Shown piece by piece: positions 1 through 12,251 of a stretch of DNA of 64,000 bases; position 1 is the stretch's first letter; each line of letters begins with the position of its first letter. Source of the stretch: Gigaspora rosea (taxonomy: Eukaryota; Glomeromycota; Glomeromycetes; Diversisporales; Gigasporaceae); contig QKWP01000759.1 of assembly GCA_003550325.1 (NCBI GenBank), positions 11,172-75,171 of the forward strand, read 5' to 3'. The position numbers and the translations under genes are program-made. The notes under the pieces are model-generated. The model did no database searches, was not told where the DNA came from, and worked only from the letters and a program-made list of their open reading frames with translations.

Positions 1-38
1 CCTGGTTATGCAAAATGGAAAATTAACTTCACGTGGCT
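1..38 (+). mobile_element. Right end of a PIF/Harbinger-type MITE
   Basis: The first bases match the right terminus of the element at 53,857-54,224: a TGCAAAA run, then a stretch like AAAATTAACTTCACGTGGCT. A TTA follows and would be the 3-bp target duplication. The left part lies outside the window. Confidence 0.5.
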
Positions 39-39
39 T

Positions 40-1840
40 TATATACAATATCAAATTACCAAGAATGGTAAGATGTATGATTATTTAGTAATAATAAAGT
101 TATCAGGCCTTACTAATTTCATTTCCACAGAAACGTTAATTTGGTAATTTTGTCAGGTGACAAAATTTCTGGTGGTACTATAAATTGTAGTGAATTTGAA
201 TTGTGACGACATGCTTGTTTATAAATTGGGTTTTATAACTAATTAAAAGTGTTAAAGCAAAATAATTTTTTCATAATGCTACATAAGTTTTAGCACATTG
301 ATAATATTTTGGATATTATCATGATTTTATTGGTTGGTAGATCGACATAAACTATAAAATATAAGAATTATCGAAAAAATTAGTAATTATCAGATAATCC
401 GGATGGCAAAAATTCTGACCAAAATTTTACAACCTGAAATGTGTAATAATTGATAGTAACAATGTAGCAATGCTTTACTAATTATGAGGTAACATCAGAA
501 GAAATGTAGTAATTATAAAGTCATCGTGGATTATTAATTTACATTTCTGTAGGAATGTAGGAAATTTTGACAGGTGACAAAATTTTCCGTGACTGTAAGA
601 ATTTTGTTACAAAATCGATACACAATAAGTATGTGGTTGATTTGGTACTATCATGATTAAAATTGCTAATGAATTTGAATTGTGTTGGCATTCTTGTTCA
701 ATTACTTGGGTTGTATAACTAATCAAAAGTGTTAAAGTATAATAACTTGATCTTATACTACATTGGTTTTAGTACATGATCACATCTTGGATATAACTAT
801 GATTCTATTAGTTGGTATAAAAATCGCTGAAAAATCAGTAATCATTAGATAATCCGGATGGCAAAAAAATTTTGACCTGAAAATGTGTAAAAGCAACAAT
901 GTAGTAATACTTTACTAATCATGAGGTAACGTAATAATAAGGGTCATTAGGGCTTATTAATTTACATTTAGTATAAATATAGTAATCGGTCAGAAATTGC
1001 ATCGAACAGTAATTGAATTGGCTAATTTGGTCAGGTGACAAAATCGATACATAACTGTATGCAGTTTAGGCTGATTTGGTATTATGATCAACAATTGCTA
1101 ACGAATTTGAATCGTGATGACATAATGCGGTTTATATAACCAACTAAAAACATTAAAGCATAATAACCGATCTTATGCTATATTAGTTTTAGCACATTGA
1201 TTACATTTTGAATATAACTATGCTTCTATTGGACGAACTATAATTGGTTGGTGGATTGATATAAAACTACGAACTATAAGAATCATCAGAAAAATTAGCA
1301 ATTATTAGATAATTCGGACGGCAAAAATTCCGACCAAAAATTTACAACCTGAAAATGTATAATAATTTGATAGTGATGTAGTAATGCTTTACTATTTATG
1401 AAAGAAATGTAGTAATAATAAAGTCATCGGAACTTATTAACAATACCGTAGATATACAGTAATCGGTTGGAAATTGCATCGTACATCAGTTGAGTCGGCT
1501 AAATTCGTCAGGTGAAAAAATTTCCCATGACATCGTAAAGAATTTTTTACACAGTATTGTATGTGATTAAGGTTAATTTGGTACTATCATTCATTAATGA
1601 ATTTTAATTGTGATGTAATTTTCTGATCATAACTTGGGTTGTATAACCAATAAAAAGTGTTAAAGCACAATAATTTGATTATATTGCTACATGGTTTTAG
1701 CACATCAATCACATTTTGGTTATAACCATAATTCTATTGGTTGGTAGATCAACACAAAACTACGAACTATTAAGAATTGCTGAAAAAATTAGTAATTATC
1801 AGATAATCCGGACGGGAAAAATTCCGACTAAAAATTTACA
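40..1840. repeat. Four diverged tandem copies of a ~455-484 bp unit
   Basis: The landmark AGATAATCCGGATGGCAAAA (or a close variant) recurs at about 392, 847, 1,317 and 1,801. A second landmark, GGTGACAAAA, recurs near 156, 574, 1,032 and 1,509. Spacings are 455, 470 and 484 bp. No coding potential is seen. The copies differ by many substitutions and small indels, so the array is old. Confidence 0.85.
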
Positions 1841-2428
1841 AAAGACTCTAGAAATTAATCTTCAGTGAATGTAATTTTTTCTTAGTATTTGCTAATATAT
1901 ATAATATTTTTTATTAATATGTTTTTTTATCTATTGCAGAGCACTTGTTCTTGTTTTACATTTGCACTTGCATTTGTTATTGCACTTGTTAGCTTTTCTT
2001 TAAAAAAGCTATGGGGTTCTCATCTGAAGTGTCTTATTTCCTCAGTCACATCCCAACATTCTCTATCTGCAAATCTCAGTAAAAATGCCCTTGTAGCTGT
2101 CACATCTTGCGCTCTATCTATCAAATTCTAATCCATATTAACCAGCATACTATCTATATACCGATCAATCTTACACTATTTATCATATTTTGAATTGATC
2201 CCAATTTTACTCAACTTTACTTCGTAAAGTATCAATTCTTTTACCGTTATACATCGGCTGAACCTTCCTTTTAATTTCCGCTACAGCCTTTTCTACCGTC
2301 GGTCATATCGCTCTTTATAAAGATCTTTCCAATGCCAGAAACTGCAAATCTGGTATCACCCATTCTTGTGTTACAGTATTTCCCTCACCAGCTATTGCCC
2401 TCTGTTCAAAATTACCTTTGTCTGCAAC

Positions 2429-2492
2429 ACCCTCTAAACCAATACTGCTTCCCTCTTCCCACCCTCTAAACCAATACTGCTTCCCTCTTCCC
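2429..2492. repeat. 32-bp exact tandem duplication
   Basis: The 32 bases ending CTTCCCTCTTCCC at 2,460 are repeated immediately to 2,492. The unit is not a multiple of three, so it shifts the frame of the minus-strand relic it lies in. Confidence 0.8.
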
Positions 2493-2602
2493 ACGCTTTT
2501 CTCTTTCGACCACTATTCGCCACTCTATCTTTTTTCTTCATTTCACTAACCATTCTCTCTACTAATCTCTCAACAACTACCACCTACAACAAACCTTCAC
2601 CA

Positions 2603-2893
2603 CTACCTTAATGTTTCCACTAGCAAACGGTCCAGTGTGTTCTTTAACCCATGATTCCATTTTTCTAAATCATTCCCTAGACTATCCTCTGGAGCCAACA
2701 CAGCTGGTAATACCCCACGAACTTCATTCTCGTCTTTTGTTAATATTATTATTCTCACTTCTGTATTTGACCACGTGGTGTTAACGACGAAGCTAGACTT
2801 GTGCCGAGCTAGCAGTAAAGACAAAAGAGGGGGAACAATTTCCCACTTTTCTTCTCTTAAATAGCCAATTTTTATGGCCTCATACTTACTCAT
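2603..2893 (-). pseudogene. Uncharacterised 96-codon ORF, probably a gene relic
   Basis: The ORF reads MSKYEAIKIGYLREEKWEIV at its start, then a basic/hydrophobic middle and an acidic stretch (TKDENEVRG). I do not recognise it. Directly upstream on the same strand (about 2,890-3,030) another frame is open, contains TESQVHDVAMMTDKYKVANI and stops exactly where this ORF's ATG overlaps. The overlap contains a perfect splice-donor-like GTAAGTAT, so this ATG may be an artefact of an exon end. Downstream (2,290-2,600) basic sequence such as KRKAWEEGSSIGLEG continues in shifted frames. The composition is richer in GC than the surroundings. It is probably a broken gene from a fungal repeat family. 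Confidence 0.35.
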
Positions 2894-3439
2894 TCACAAC
2901 ATCCTCACTTAATACATCATTCTTACGCATTCCCAAACCCACGATATTCGCCACCTTATACTTATCAGTCATCATTGCTACATCATGGACCTGGGATTCG
3001 GTATCGTAACAAATGGATGCCCATGACTTCGTTCATGGCATCTCATAATAATATAAATGAGATAATAATTACTCGATTAGTTTTCCCACATTTAGGTCCA
3101 TTTTTTGGATATCGACCAATCAAAAATGTTTAAACGGACAAACTCTGAATTAGATGGTTTAGATTTTTCGAGCACGGGTTGATTATGAGATAGCCAGCCA
3201 ATCGATAGCTTGGCACATGACATAGATTGTGGACTAAACAGAAAATCGGTGAATAGCACGAAAGAATGTATGAAATACATATGCTAAAATGCTATTAATC
3301 TTTTTTATTGTTTTTTTTCTTATTTAGTATACTAACTTTTTTTCTTTATAAAGCTAGTTTTTACCAGTACAACAGAATTGCAATAGGCATTAATTTGACT
3401 TGACAAAATTCATTAGGCGACTTGCAAGGAACTTCATAA

Positions 3440-4350
3440 GAATAAGCATTTTCTTTATTTTTTTGTTTTATTTTTTTTCGGTTGTATTTATTTTTTTGTT
3501 TATTTTTTTTCGGTTGTATTAATTTTTTTTTTAGACTTCTTAGTGATCAAGACTGCATTACGTAGCGATCAAACCCGCGATCAAGACTTGCATTATATAA
3601 TATTAAAGACTGTAGCGATCAAGGCCTACCGAATAATTGATTGTAGAGGCAATTAATTGCAATTATTTTGAACTCAATTAATTGATTGATGACACATTGG
3701 TTACGTGAATTGCTGCTTGGATTTTAAGGCAGTTAAACGTTAGTTATATTTATTTCGATCTGTTAAAGAATTTTTTTCCTTTAACGAATAAGCGTTTTTA
3801 ATATTTGATCAAAGATTTTATAAGCGAAAAAGTTGTATCATTCCATATTAAAAAATTAATAATGAAAAAATAAAAAAGATTTGTTTAAAATTAAACATTC
3901 GAAAGCTTTACTTATTTCTTTATTTTTTTGAGTTTTTTTCGTTGTATTAATTTTTTTTTTAGACTTTTTAGTGATCAAGACTGCATTATGTAGCGATCAA
4001 AACCTGCAATCAAGACTTGCATTATATAATATTAAAGACCTGTATCGATCAAACGATAATTGTTCCTTTCCCATATGCTTAAACCCAGGCCTACCGAATA
4101 ATTGATTGTAGGCACAATTACCGGTAATTTAACTCAATTAATTTATTGGTGGCGCATTGGTTATGTGAATCGCTTGGATTTTAAGTGCAGTTAAATGTTA
4201 ATTATATTTATTTCGATCCATTAAATAATTTTTTCCTTTAACGAATAAGCGTTTTTAATATTTGATCAAAGATTTCATGAGCGAAAAAGTTGTATCATTC
4301 CATATTAAGAAATTAATAATGAAATTAAACATTCGAAAGCTTTACTTATT
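3440..4350. repeat. Two direct copies of a ~427-bp AT-rich unit
   Basis: The block containing GATCAAGACTGCATTA starts near 3,545 and again near 3,973. It is followed in both copies by the same CTTGCATTATATAATATTAA, TTGATCAAAGATTT and CGAAAGCTTTACTTATTTCT motifs. The second copy carries a ~50-base insertion (near 4,045-4,085) and lacks a few bases elsewhere. No ORF. Confidence 0.8.
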
Positions 4351-4492
4351 TCTTTTGTTTTCTTTTTATATGAATTAATATAGTTAATATGATGTAAACG
4401 CAATATATTTGTAGTACTGCATCGTAAAATTTAATCACGTAACAATATGTAACAATGTTTAATATGAAATAGATAGAAAATTATTTATGTTA

Positions 4493-4523
4493 CCCATCGT
4501 TTAGCAACGGGTCCAATATCTAA
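4493..4523 (+). mobile_element. Possible Helitron 3' end (decayed hairpin plus CTAA)
   Basis: CCCATCGTTTAGCAACGGG can form an imperfect stem-loop and is followed 9 bases later by CTAA, then T. This matches the layout of the Helitron end at 43,036-43,065 (CCCGTTGCTATGCAACAGG, then CTAG, then T). Helitrons end in CTRR before a host T. The 5' end was not found, so element length is unknown. Confidence 0.45.
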
Positions 4524-4719
4524 TTTTTGCTATAATTGTAAAACGGCAATTTATTTCTAATCAAATAATCACTTTTTTCTCAATAACCATACAATTTCGC
4601 ATAAATGATTGGTAAATAGTAGCGTTATAATCGGTGGGGATAAGATTATCAGATTTTAATCGATTACAATCAAGTTTCAAAATTTCCTGATGAAGTCGAG
4701 GTACTATCTGATTTTAGGG

Positions 4720-5340
4720 GGCCGAATTTTGAAATAACGTCTCTGAGCGTTATTTCGCACTTATACAGTGTTATAGAATAGGTTTTAATTTTGGTAGAAA
4801 TTAGTTTGAAAATTAGAACTTAATAAGGAAATTTTGTAATAACTGTATTTAGTAATAGTAATATGCGAAATTGATGTGCAATGACACTCAATGACGCTTA
4901 GCGACGCTTAACGACGCTTAGCGACGCTTAACGATGCTTAGCGACACTTAACGACGCTTAGTGATGCTTAATGACGCTTAGCGACGCTTAACGATGCTTA
5001 GCGACGCTTAGCTCAATAGATATATAAACCCACCTTATTTCCCTTAGTTTTAGACAGATCCAGACATTGTATTTTATCTTTACCTTTATATTATTTATCC
5101 TCCTCTCTTATTATTAATAAACCCTTGGGATTTCTAAGGAACAGACGCCTTGGAATAGCCCTCTTGTTAAATTAATAAACTGTGTATTTTCTCTTGTTGT
5201 TTATACCGAACTGCCTCAGAGAAGTGTGTAGTTTCTTGCAGACATAAAAGAAACTATACTTCCCTCTTGCACACCGCTTCATGCCCAAAGTAAGGGATCT
5301 CAGGAGCCGTGTGATTGTTACTCTATCAGAATTAAAGAAG
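4720..5340 (+). other. Possible LTR-like fossil fragment
   Basis: Downstream of the 10-bp repeats there is a TATA-like GATATATAAACCC, then several hundred bases of non-coding leader-like sequence. The arrangement resembles the promoter half of an LTR, but no second copy or paired terminus is in the window. Treat as a low-confidence fossil. No protein domain was recognised. Confidence 0.2.
4879..5011. repeat. 10-bp minisatellite, about 13 copies
   Basis: Units of the form CGACGCTTAG / CGACGCTTAA alternate, giving a 20-bp higher-order period, with scattered C-to-T type changes (CGATGCTTAG, TGATGCTTAA). The array is GC-rich compared with its surroundings and ends about 15 bases before a TATA-like motif at 5,020. 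Confidence 0.9.
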
Positions 5341-6065
5341 GCTTCTGGTACTGTACCAACAGTATGAAGACAAACTTAGGAGATTTTTTCTTACTGGTCT
5401 AAAATATTTAATATTCTTTTACTGAAAATACAGTTTATTATTAATTCATTTTACACGACTTAAAAATAGTACCATTCTTCAATGAAAACATAAAACTATA
5501 TTCATAATCTATTAAACCAACTGATTTACCTCAACTGATAAGATTATAACAACCAAGAGGTAAAACTATTTTTGGCCCACGAAGAAGTAACTTAAATTCG
5601 TATTGAAAACAGTTTATTCTGGCTGGTAGGATTATAACCATCAAGAATTCATCAATACTTTCAATTTTCATAACTACAGTGAGACATTTCTTATTACATA
5701 ATTTCCAAAATAAATCAGGAATAAAATCTCTACTCCTCTTGTGCTGTTTAAATGGATTGATTAAGTGAGAAGAAAGTAGTTAGTAAACTGGGAAAAAAAA
5801 AAACAAACAAAAAAAAACTACTTGCAATCAAAACGAATCTGAAGTAAAACATCTTTTAAGTAAATAAGAAAACCCTTCAGTAGTTACATGGGTGCTTCTA
5901 AAATAAGCCCTTTAAATATCTGTAGGGTGCCATTGTCTGTGTAATATAATCCGGCTCTGTTTCCTAATCCAAATTATTATTAGTTCCATCTTGATTTTCC
6001 TCAATAGATATATTTTCTGAATTTTTGAATTTTATCAATTTCAAGGAATCACACATGCGCTTTAT
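5341..6065. other. No gene recognised
   Basis: AT-rich DNA with no long ORF and no recognised motif, between the possible LTR-like fragment and the left target duplication of the LTR element. Confidence 0.5.
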
Positions 6066-6069
6066 GTGT

Positions 6070-6814
6070 TGAGAAGGGGTGTACTTAACCCTACTGATAT
6101 CTATATTGGCTATACACTAATAACACTAACTAATATCAACTCAATCCCAGCACTCAAGACTTCTAAACCTTGAATTAGCAGACAGAAAGAGGCGTGGTTG
6201 ATTTGGTCTGGGTCTCAAGGTTCGGAGGGTCTTGGAAGGTGGGGATACTTGATTCGACTAACTAGGGTCTTTCGATTATGTCACAAGACTTTAATATGAG
6301 TCACGGGATTAATACTTCAATGCATATTGGGAAAGTATCGGTTTATGATATTGACAATAGTTTATTTATTATATCGGAAATACTAACTTATAACACTTCT
6401 ACTCTAATTTCGAAGGTTATTACTATACGACATTGGCTTGAGTTCTGAGCTCAAAAGCTGTCTTGCTCTAAAGACAAGAGGCATTGTATTTATACTTTTA
6501 CATTACTGCGCTAATTCTACTTTCATACAGGTTTCCGCCACTGAACTTAGTGCATAAATGCAAGAAAGCGAATAAATGTGACTTTGCGAATAAATGCAAC
6601 AAAGTGAATAAAGGCGCGAAAGTGAATTTTGCAAATAAGTTTACGGGCGTTTACAGATAAGGAAACAATTTACTACAGTACTATATATGGGGCTATGTAT
6701 ATTGGGCGAAGTAAAGAAGAAAAGAGAAATATAAAGAAGGAAAGAGAAGAAAATAGAAAAATAACAACAAAGAAAAGAAACTAGTTCTATCACAGGCGCC
6801 GGGAGCCCTTTACA
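6070..6814 (-). repeat. 3' LTR of the element
   Basis: 745 bp, begins TGAGAAGGGGTGTAC and ends GGAGCCCTTTACA on the plus strand. It pairs with the copy at 10,701. Confidence 0.85.
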
Positions 6815-8022
6815 TTCTCCCACCCTTATTTTCGAGTTCCACGAGAAAAAGGGTATCGAGGCTTGGATATTTCTTCTAAGCTAGGACACCAACAACCTAG
6901 ACTGAATTGGAGTTACCATCAGATTTCTGCATTCGAAGTACATTTCTTTAGTCTTCTCTGTTTATCTTTTCCAACGCCAATTCCATTTTTATAGCAGTTT
7001 CCACTCTCTTGGATGCTATTATAGATTCACTTTTATGGCTCTTCTTATGAGCCTGCGGCATACGTGGGGATATACTATGACATTCCTCTGGGGCTTCTCT
7101 TGAGTCTTATCCAGCAGGTAATGCGGACGTTTCTTTCCTTCTTCCCGTCCCAATTACTTTTGTGGCTTCTGTGTTGATAATTCCACTGGCTTTAGCAGAT
7201 AGGACCTCACAACTTGCCCTATCCCATCCTGGCATTTGTTACGGTAGGCACAGTTGAATTATCAAGTCCTTCCTTTTTCAGATAGGGCCCCACAACTCAC
7301 CCTACCTCATCCTAACCAACCTCATTCTATTGTTAGGTCTGGTACTCGACTCGTCAATCGATATTTGAAGTCACGGGACAAGAGCCATCGGGTTTCTGAT
7401 TGGACTTCCGGGTTTTTCACAGGTTCACAAATTTCGGGTAAATTCGATTGCTACATCGATTGAAATTCCTACGGCGGCTGGCCGCGGTCAGAGAGTAACA
7501 ACAAAAGTCATGAAGATCGATTTGTGCAAAGTCACGAGTATCGATTGTTCTCCAAAAATAGTAAATCACGGGGTCGGGTATTGTTCGATAGAGGAGGTCC
7601 CCGATTAATATTTTAAATTGTCGGTACTATTTTTTTTTTTTTGAGTCAGAAAGTACTAATCCACTTCTTCTAGTTATCTTCTAGAGCCTTTGCCAAGAGT
7701 AAAACGTCCTTTCGGTTGCGGCAGCACTTGATGGCAGTTCTATAGCACGATTTCGATAGCTTGGTCAATCAATATCGGCATCACGAGATTTGAACAATGA
7801 GGCTTCGATTGTTGATTACAATGGGCGATCATGGGATCAGATATATAAGGTAATTAGCTTGTGATTCCCTATAAATATGGCTAATTGATCAATTATTAAT
7901 TCTCTTTTATTTTCTTCTAGTTCTAACAATAACCACAGGTGTTTGATATTTTTATCACTGGATGACTTGGTATTTGCTTAAGGCCAACTATTGCTTCTAT
8001 AGTTATTTTTCAGTGGTTTGAA

Positions 8023-8057
<35 letters not shown>

Positions 8058-8818
8058 CAGGATACCACGGCCGATATCTCTTCCAGGATCACATATTCGG
8101 GTATGTATATTATGTGTCAAGGCAATTCCTTCTTCCAGTTTATTATGCCATCTCGAATCTAACTTTTCCAACTCCTTCTTCTTGTTATAGGAAACATTAC
8201 GAATCTGGACTTGTACGGGATATACAATTGGAGTTTTGTTTTGGCCTAGGTTTATTTTGTTTGTTTCAAAAAAAAATTTTTTTTTTATTACTTTTTCGTT
8301 TGGTTGTTTTGGGTTCGCTTCTCTTGACTAACTTCTTTTTCTAATTTTGCTTTCGACTAGAATTTGTCACTAGCAACCCGGGAAGCCGTATCGGAAGTTT
8401 TGTGAAACTGCAGGTAAGTCATCTTTCTTCTGTTCTTTGAGGCCTAATTTCGGTCAACTATGCGATTTTATCGCTATATTTGGTAAAGAGTCTTGTTTGT
8501 TCATTGAATTTTCTCTTTTCATTTAGGCATAACTCCAATTTTACCACATAACAATATGCAATGCCAAGATCTCTGTCATCCTTTAAAAGAGTTCTTAATG
8601 CATTTTCTTAGATTAAACATTAGGCTATTAACAGCTCAAATCGTAGGTTATCTGCTTGGGTCTAAATTCATATATCGATGGATTGATATAACAATCAGGA
8701 GTCCAGATATGCAATCGGGGTGTATTTCATAACAAGAATTTTTTTTTTTTTATTTCTAACGATATTATTTTTCTTAGAGCAAAGCGTCCAGACAATTACT
8801 TCCACCAGGATCGAAGAC

Positions 8819-10614
8819 TTAAGCGGGTAACCAGTACATTTGTAGGTATCGAAGGCTCTTATATTCTATTGTTGCAATTCTGCTTTGTTGTTTTACTAAC
8901 TGGGATCTTTTCTTAAATTTTTCAGCTCTAGTTTCCGAATAGTAAGCTTTAGTGGATTTTAAGAGCAATTCTGGAACTTCGGGTGCATTCTTAGCAGGCT
9001 TCAGCGTATCGTCCGCTTTAGCAAGTTCTTTGCTAGTAAGTATTTCTACTATACCTTTTTGTTTATCTATATGTCGAAATTCTTCAACTTTCGCCAACCG
9101 CAATTCACATGCCTGATTTAATGTTTCTCCTTCCAGGAGTTTTTCAGCGTGCTCTTTCTTTTCTTTACTTGTACTATCATCAACTAACGTCTCTTGATCG
9201 CTTTCTCCTAGGTCTTCGTCATCCATGATTTCTTCAAGTCTGTTTGGTAATTTTCCTTCTTGTTTCTGATCCAATTTGTCTACTTCTCTAATAACATCTA
9301 TCTCAGCAGATTGTAGAGAATAATCGAATACCTTACATTTGTTTTTTTTAGCTCTAGTTTTCTTCTTTTCCTTTTTTCTTCCATTTTCATAGCAAGGCCC
9401 CAGGTTGTATCGTGCATAAATGCATCCAATCTCTGCTGGTTGTTGAGAATTTGTGGATGTCATCTCAACAGGCTTTTGGCAATGATTGGTTGCCTTATTC
9501 TCATTCTTCTCTACTCCAATTTCCTTTCGATAGTAGTCACTAACTTTCGGCGTATCTTTAGATGCTTTCTCAAGACCTTCTGCTAAATTCTGATTCCATT
9601 TTAATGCCGTTTTTTATCTTTTTCAAGTCCATTTTGGTATCTACCAAAAATATTCGACACTTCTTTGACTTTGGTAAGTCGAGATTCAATAAGCTTCGTC
9701 ATTGTGCTTGCAGTTTTTCGAAACTTGCTAACCCGTTTTGTCCAACTTTCGCAGGCTTGCTGTAACGCTACACCTTCCAGGAGTCTTTCTGTTCTATCAA
9801 TTCTCTTCTCTTTGTTACTTTCTTCCCTGCTTTTGACTAATGTCTCTAGATCACTTTTATCTAGGGCTTCGTTATCCCTGATTTTTTCAGGTCTTGTAGG
9901 TATGCTTTTCGGGTTTGTTTCGTTCTTTTGATCTATTGTAGCCAGTTTTGGGAAATAATTAAATATCATACGTTTGTCTTTTTCAACTTTAATTTCAATT
10001 TTTTCTTCCAGGATCCATTTCCATCCAAAGGCATGGTATTCGGCAGCAAGTTTTTGGAGAAGTTGATCTAGGTCGACCTTTTCTTCTTCAAACTCAAGAC
10101 AATTGCTTTCTAGAGGCTCTTCCAGGCAAAATACGCATCATGCACTTTGGTCAGCAGGTCCTTCCCATAATGAAGTGTTGATGAAGGAACCTTTGGGGTG
10201 CAGGTTACCGGAGGTCAACTTTCCTAGACAGGTCACATGGATATATGGTGGTAAATATACAATTGGCACTTCTTCAGTACATTTATAGTCAGTAAGGTCT
10301 TCTAATATTTCAAGCACTAATTCCAGAGCATAGGGAAGTTGAATATCATCGATATAATTATTTCCAAAGATTTTATTCACGATCTCTTGGAATTTGGTTA
10401 TTTGGTTATCGGTTAAAACTTCAGATAAGGCTGTACATAGTTCTTCTAGTTCTTTGACTTTTGGGCATTGACCAACTATGTGTCCGTTTTTGTGGCAATA
10501 AGTGCACCATCTTTTCACTCGGAAGTCTCTTTGGGTTACCGGTGGCCTTATCTTCTTTGCTTGATATTGAGCACCTTTATATGAGTATGGATATCTTGTA
10601 GCCGATTCTGGCAC
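8819..10614 (-). pseudogene. Gag-like region of the LTR fossil
   Basis: Contains one zinc knuckle (CTYCHKNGHIVGQC, C-x2-C-x4-H-x4-C) followed by an acidic stretch and lysine/glutamate-rich coiled-coil-like sequence. Two related segments (LLEGVALQQACESW and LLEGETLNQACELR) suggest an internal duplication. A short ARYNLGPCYENG segment resembles one Sel1 repeat. The region is broken into a few open stretches. It belongs to the LTR fossil, not to a host gene. Confidence 0.6.
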
Positions 10615-10700
10615 GGAGTGATAATAGTACTAGCTCATTCTGGCGTATTCGTCCCTCAGTTTTCGGGTTGGTAAAGTTCAATCTCATAGTCACCACCAAT

Positions 10701-11424
10701 TGAGAAGGGGTGTACTTGACCCTACCAATATCTATATCGGCTATATACTAATAACACTAACTAATATCAACTCAATCCTGGCACTCAAGACTTCTAAACC
10801 TTGAATTGGCAGGCAGAAAAGGGCATGGTTGATTTGGTCCGGTTTCAAGGTTCGGAAGGTCTTGGAAGATGGGGATACTTGATTCGACTAACTAGGGTCT
10901 TTCGATTATGTCATGAGACTTTAATATGGGTCACGGGATTAATACTTCAATGCGTATCGGAAAGTATTGGTTTATGATATTGACAATAGTTTATTTATTA
11001 TATCGGGAGTACTAACTTATAACACTTCTACTCTAATTTCGAAGGTTATTACTATATGACATTAGCTTGAGTTCTGAGCTCAAAAGCTGTCTTGCTCTTA
11101 AGACAAGAGGTATCGTATTTATACTTTTACATTACTGGCTAATTCTACTTTCATACAGGTTTCCGCCACTGAACTTAGTGCATAAAAGCAAGAAAGCGAA
11201 TAAATACGACAAAGTGAATAAAGGCGCGAAAGTGAATTTTGTGAATAAGTTCACAGGCGTTTACAGATAAGGAAACAATTTAATACAGTACTATATATGG
11301 GGCTATGTATATCGGGCGAAGTAAAGAAGAAAAGAGAAATATAAAGAAGGAAAGAGAAGAAAATAGAAAAATAACAACAAAGAAAAGAAACTAGTTCTAT
11401 TACGGGCGCCGGGAGCCCTTCACA
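10701..11424 (-). repeat. 5' LTR of the element
   Basis: 724 bp, same TG...CA ends and internal order as the 3' LTR, with small length differences. Confidence 0.85.
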
Positions 11425-11429
11425 GTGTC

Positions 11430-12250
11430 CATAATAGTTGTTCTATTGATTGTACGCGCCAATGTATACATTCCTATGAAAAATCACTGTGATTTATGAT
11501 GGATTTAGATGATCCCTAATATTTAACAAACCTCGAGGATATTGTAACAAAAAATTGTTTGATAATATGTGTGTTTCACTTATTGCGAAATCTGAACCAC
11601 TAATCCAAATTCAGATAAATAAAAATTTTTGTAGGAATAATACAAAATAAAAAAAAAAGTTTAAAATAAAAGTTTAAAGAAATACCAGACAATGATTCAG
11701 TTTTCTTAAAGGTTTGTTTGTTGGTCTCCATGGTCATCATGAAACTTCAAATTGTCTTAAAACGGTTTATCACACGATAAGTTTTTGGGGGGTTATTTAA
11801 ACCTAAGTGCATCACGAAATTCTGTTTACACAGATCAGCACGAAATTGTCTAAACTTCTATTTCTGATCTTAGTCAAACATGATTTTTGGTAATATATAT
11901 GAATACGTTTGAATGATTTATATTGATTTACACTAAATGAGGCAGAATGTGTTTGGGCTGTTTGACAATAATTCAGGCAGTGATATAAATTGGATTGGTG
12001 CAGTAGGCGCAGCGTGACTCTCCATATACCGGTATAACGCGAATATAAATTGTTTTTTTGCGGCAATAAAAATTTTTTCCAAAAATATCGTTTATACGAT
12101 ACCATGTGTTTGATTAATGCAAAAAGTGGTTTATCAACAAGAGTCTTAATTAACTATTCTCATAAAAATGTTGGTAAAACTTTGCTAAATAAATATTAAA
12201 CTATCCCTAATATACAGAACCAAAAATAGTAGTAGACGATGGGCGTTGTA
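11430..12250. other. No gene recognised
   Basis: AT-rich sequence with short ORFs only. It lies directly upstream of the Seh1 pseudogene, but I could not find Seh1's first WD repeats in it. Confidence 0.5.
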
Positions 12251-12251
12251 G

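Larger units (their letters stand above)
6070..11424 (-). mobile_element. LTR retrotransposon fossil, non-autonomous (Gag-type coding only)
   Basis: Two ~93% similar direct repeats (6,070-6,814 and 10,701-11,424) both run TG...CA and are flanked by the 4-bp target duplication GTGT (6,066-6,069 and 11,425-11,428). A purine-rich tract abuts the left LTR (minus strand AAGGGTGGGAGAA) and a TGGTGGTGACTATGAG primer-site-like motif lies two bases inside the right LTR, so the element reads on the minus strand. The interior holds a zinc-knuckle (CCHC) Gag-like region. No reverse transcriptase, integrase or protease was seen. The coding part is broken, with roughly two or three breaks. LTR divergence suggests an old insertion. 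Confidence 0.85.

Noticed and set aside
3092-3280. 62-codon minus-strand ORF
   Set aside because: No domain, biased composition, no splice or promoter context; length is expected by chance.
8018-8344. Plus-strand 108-codon ORF starting with a poly-Phe run
   Set aside because: It arises from a T-run inside the LTR fossil, is antisense to the element and shows no domain.
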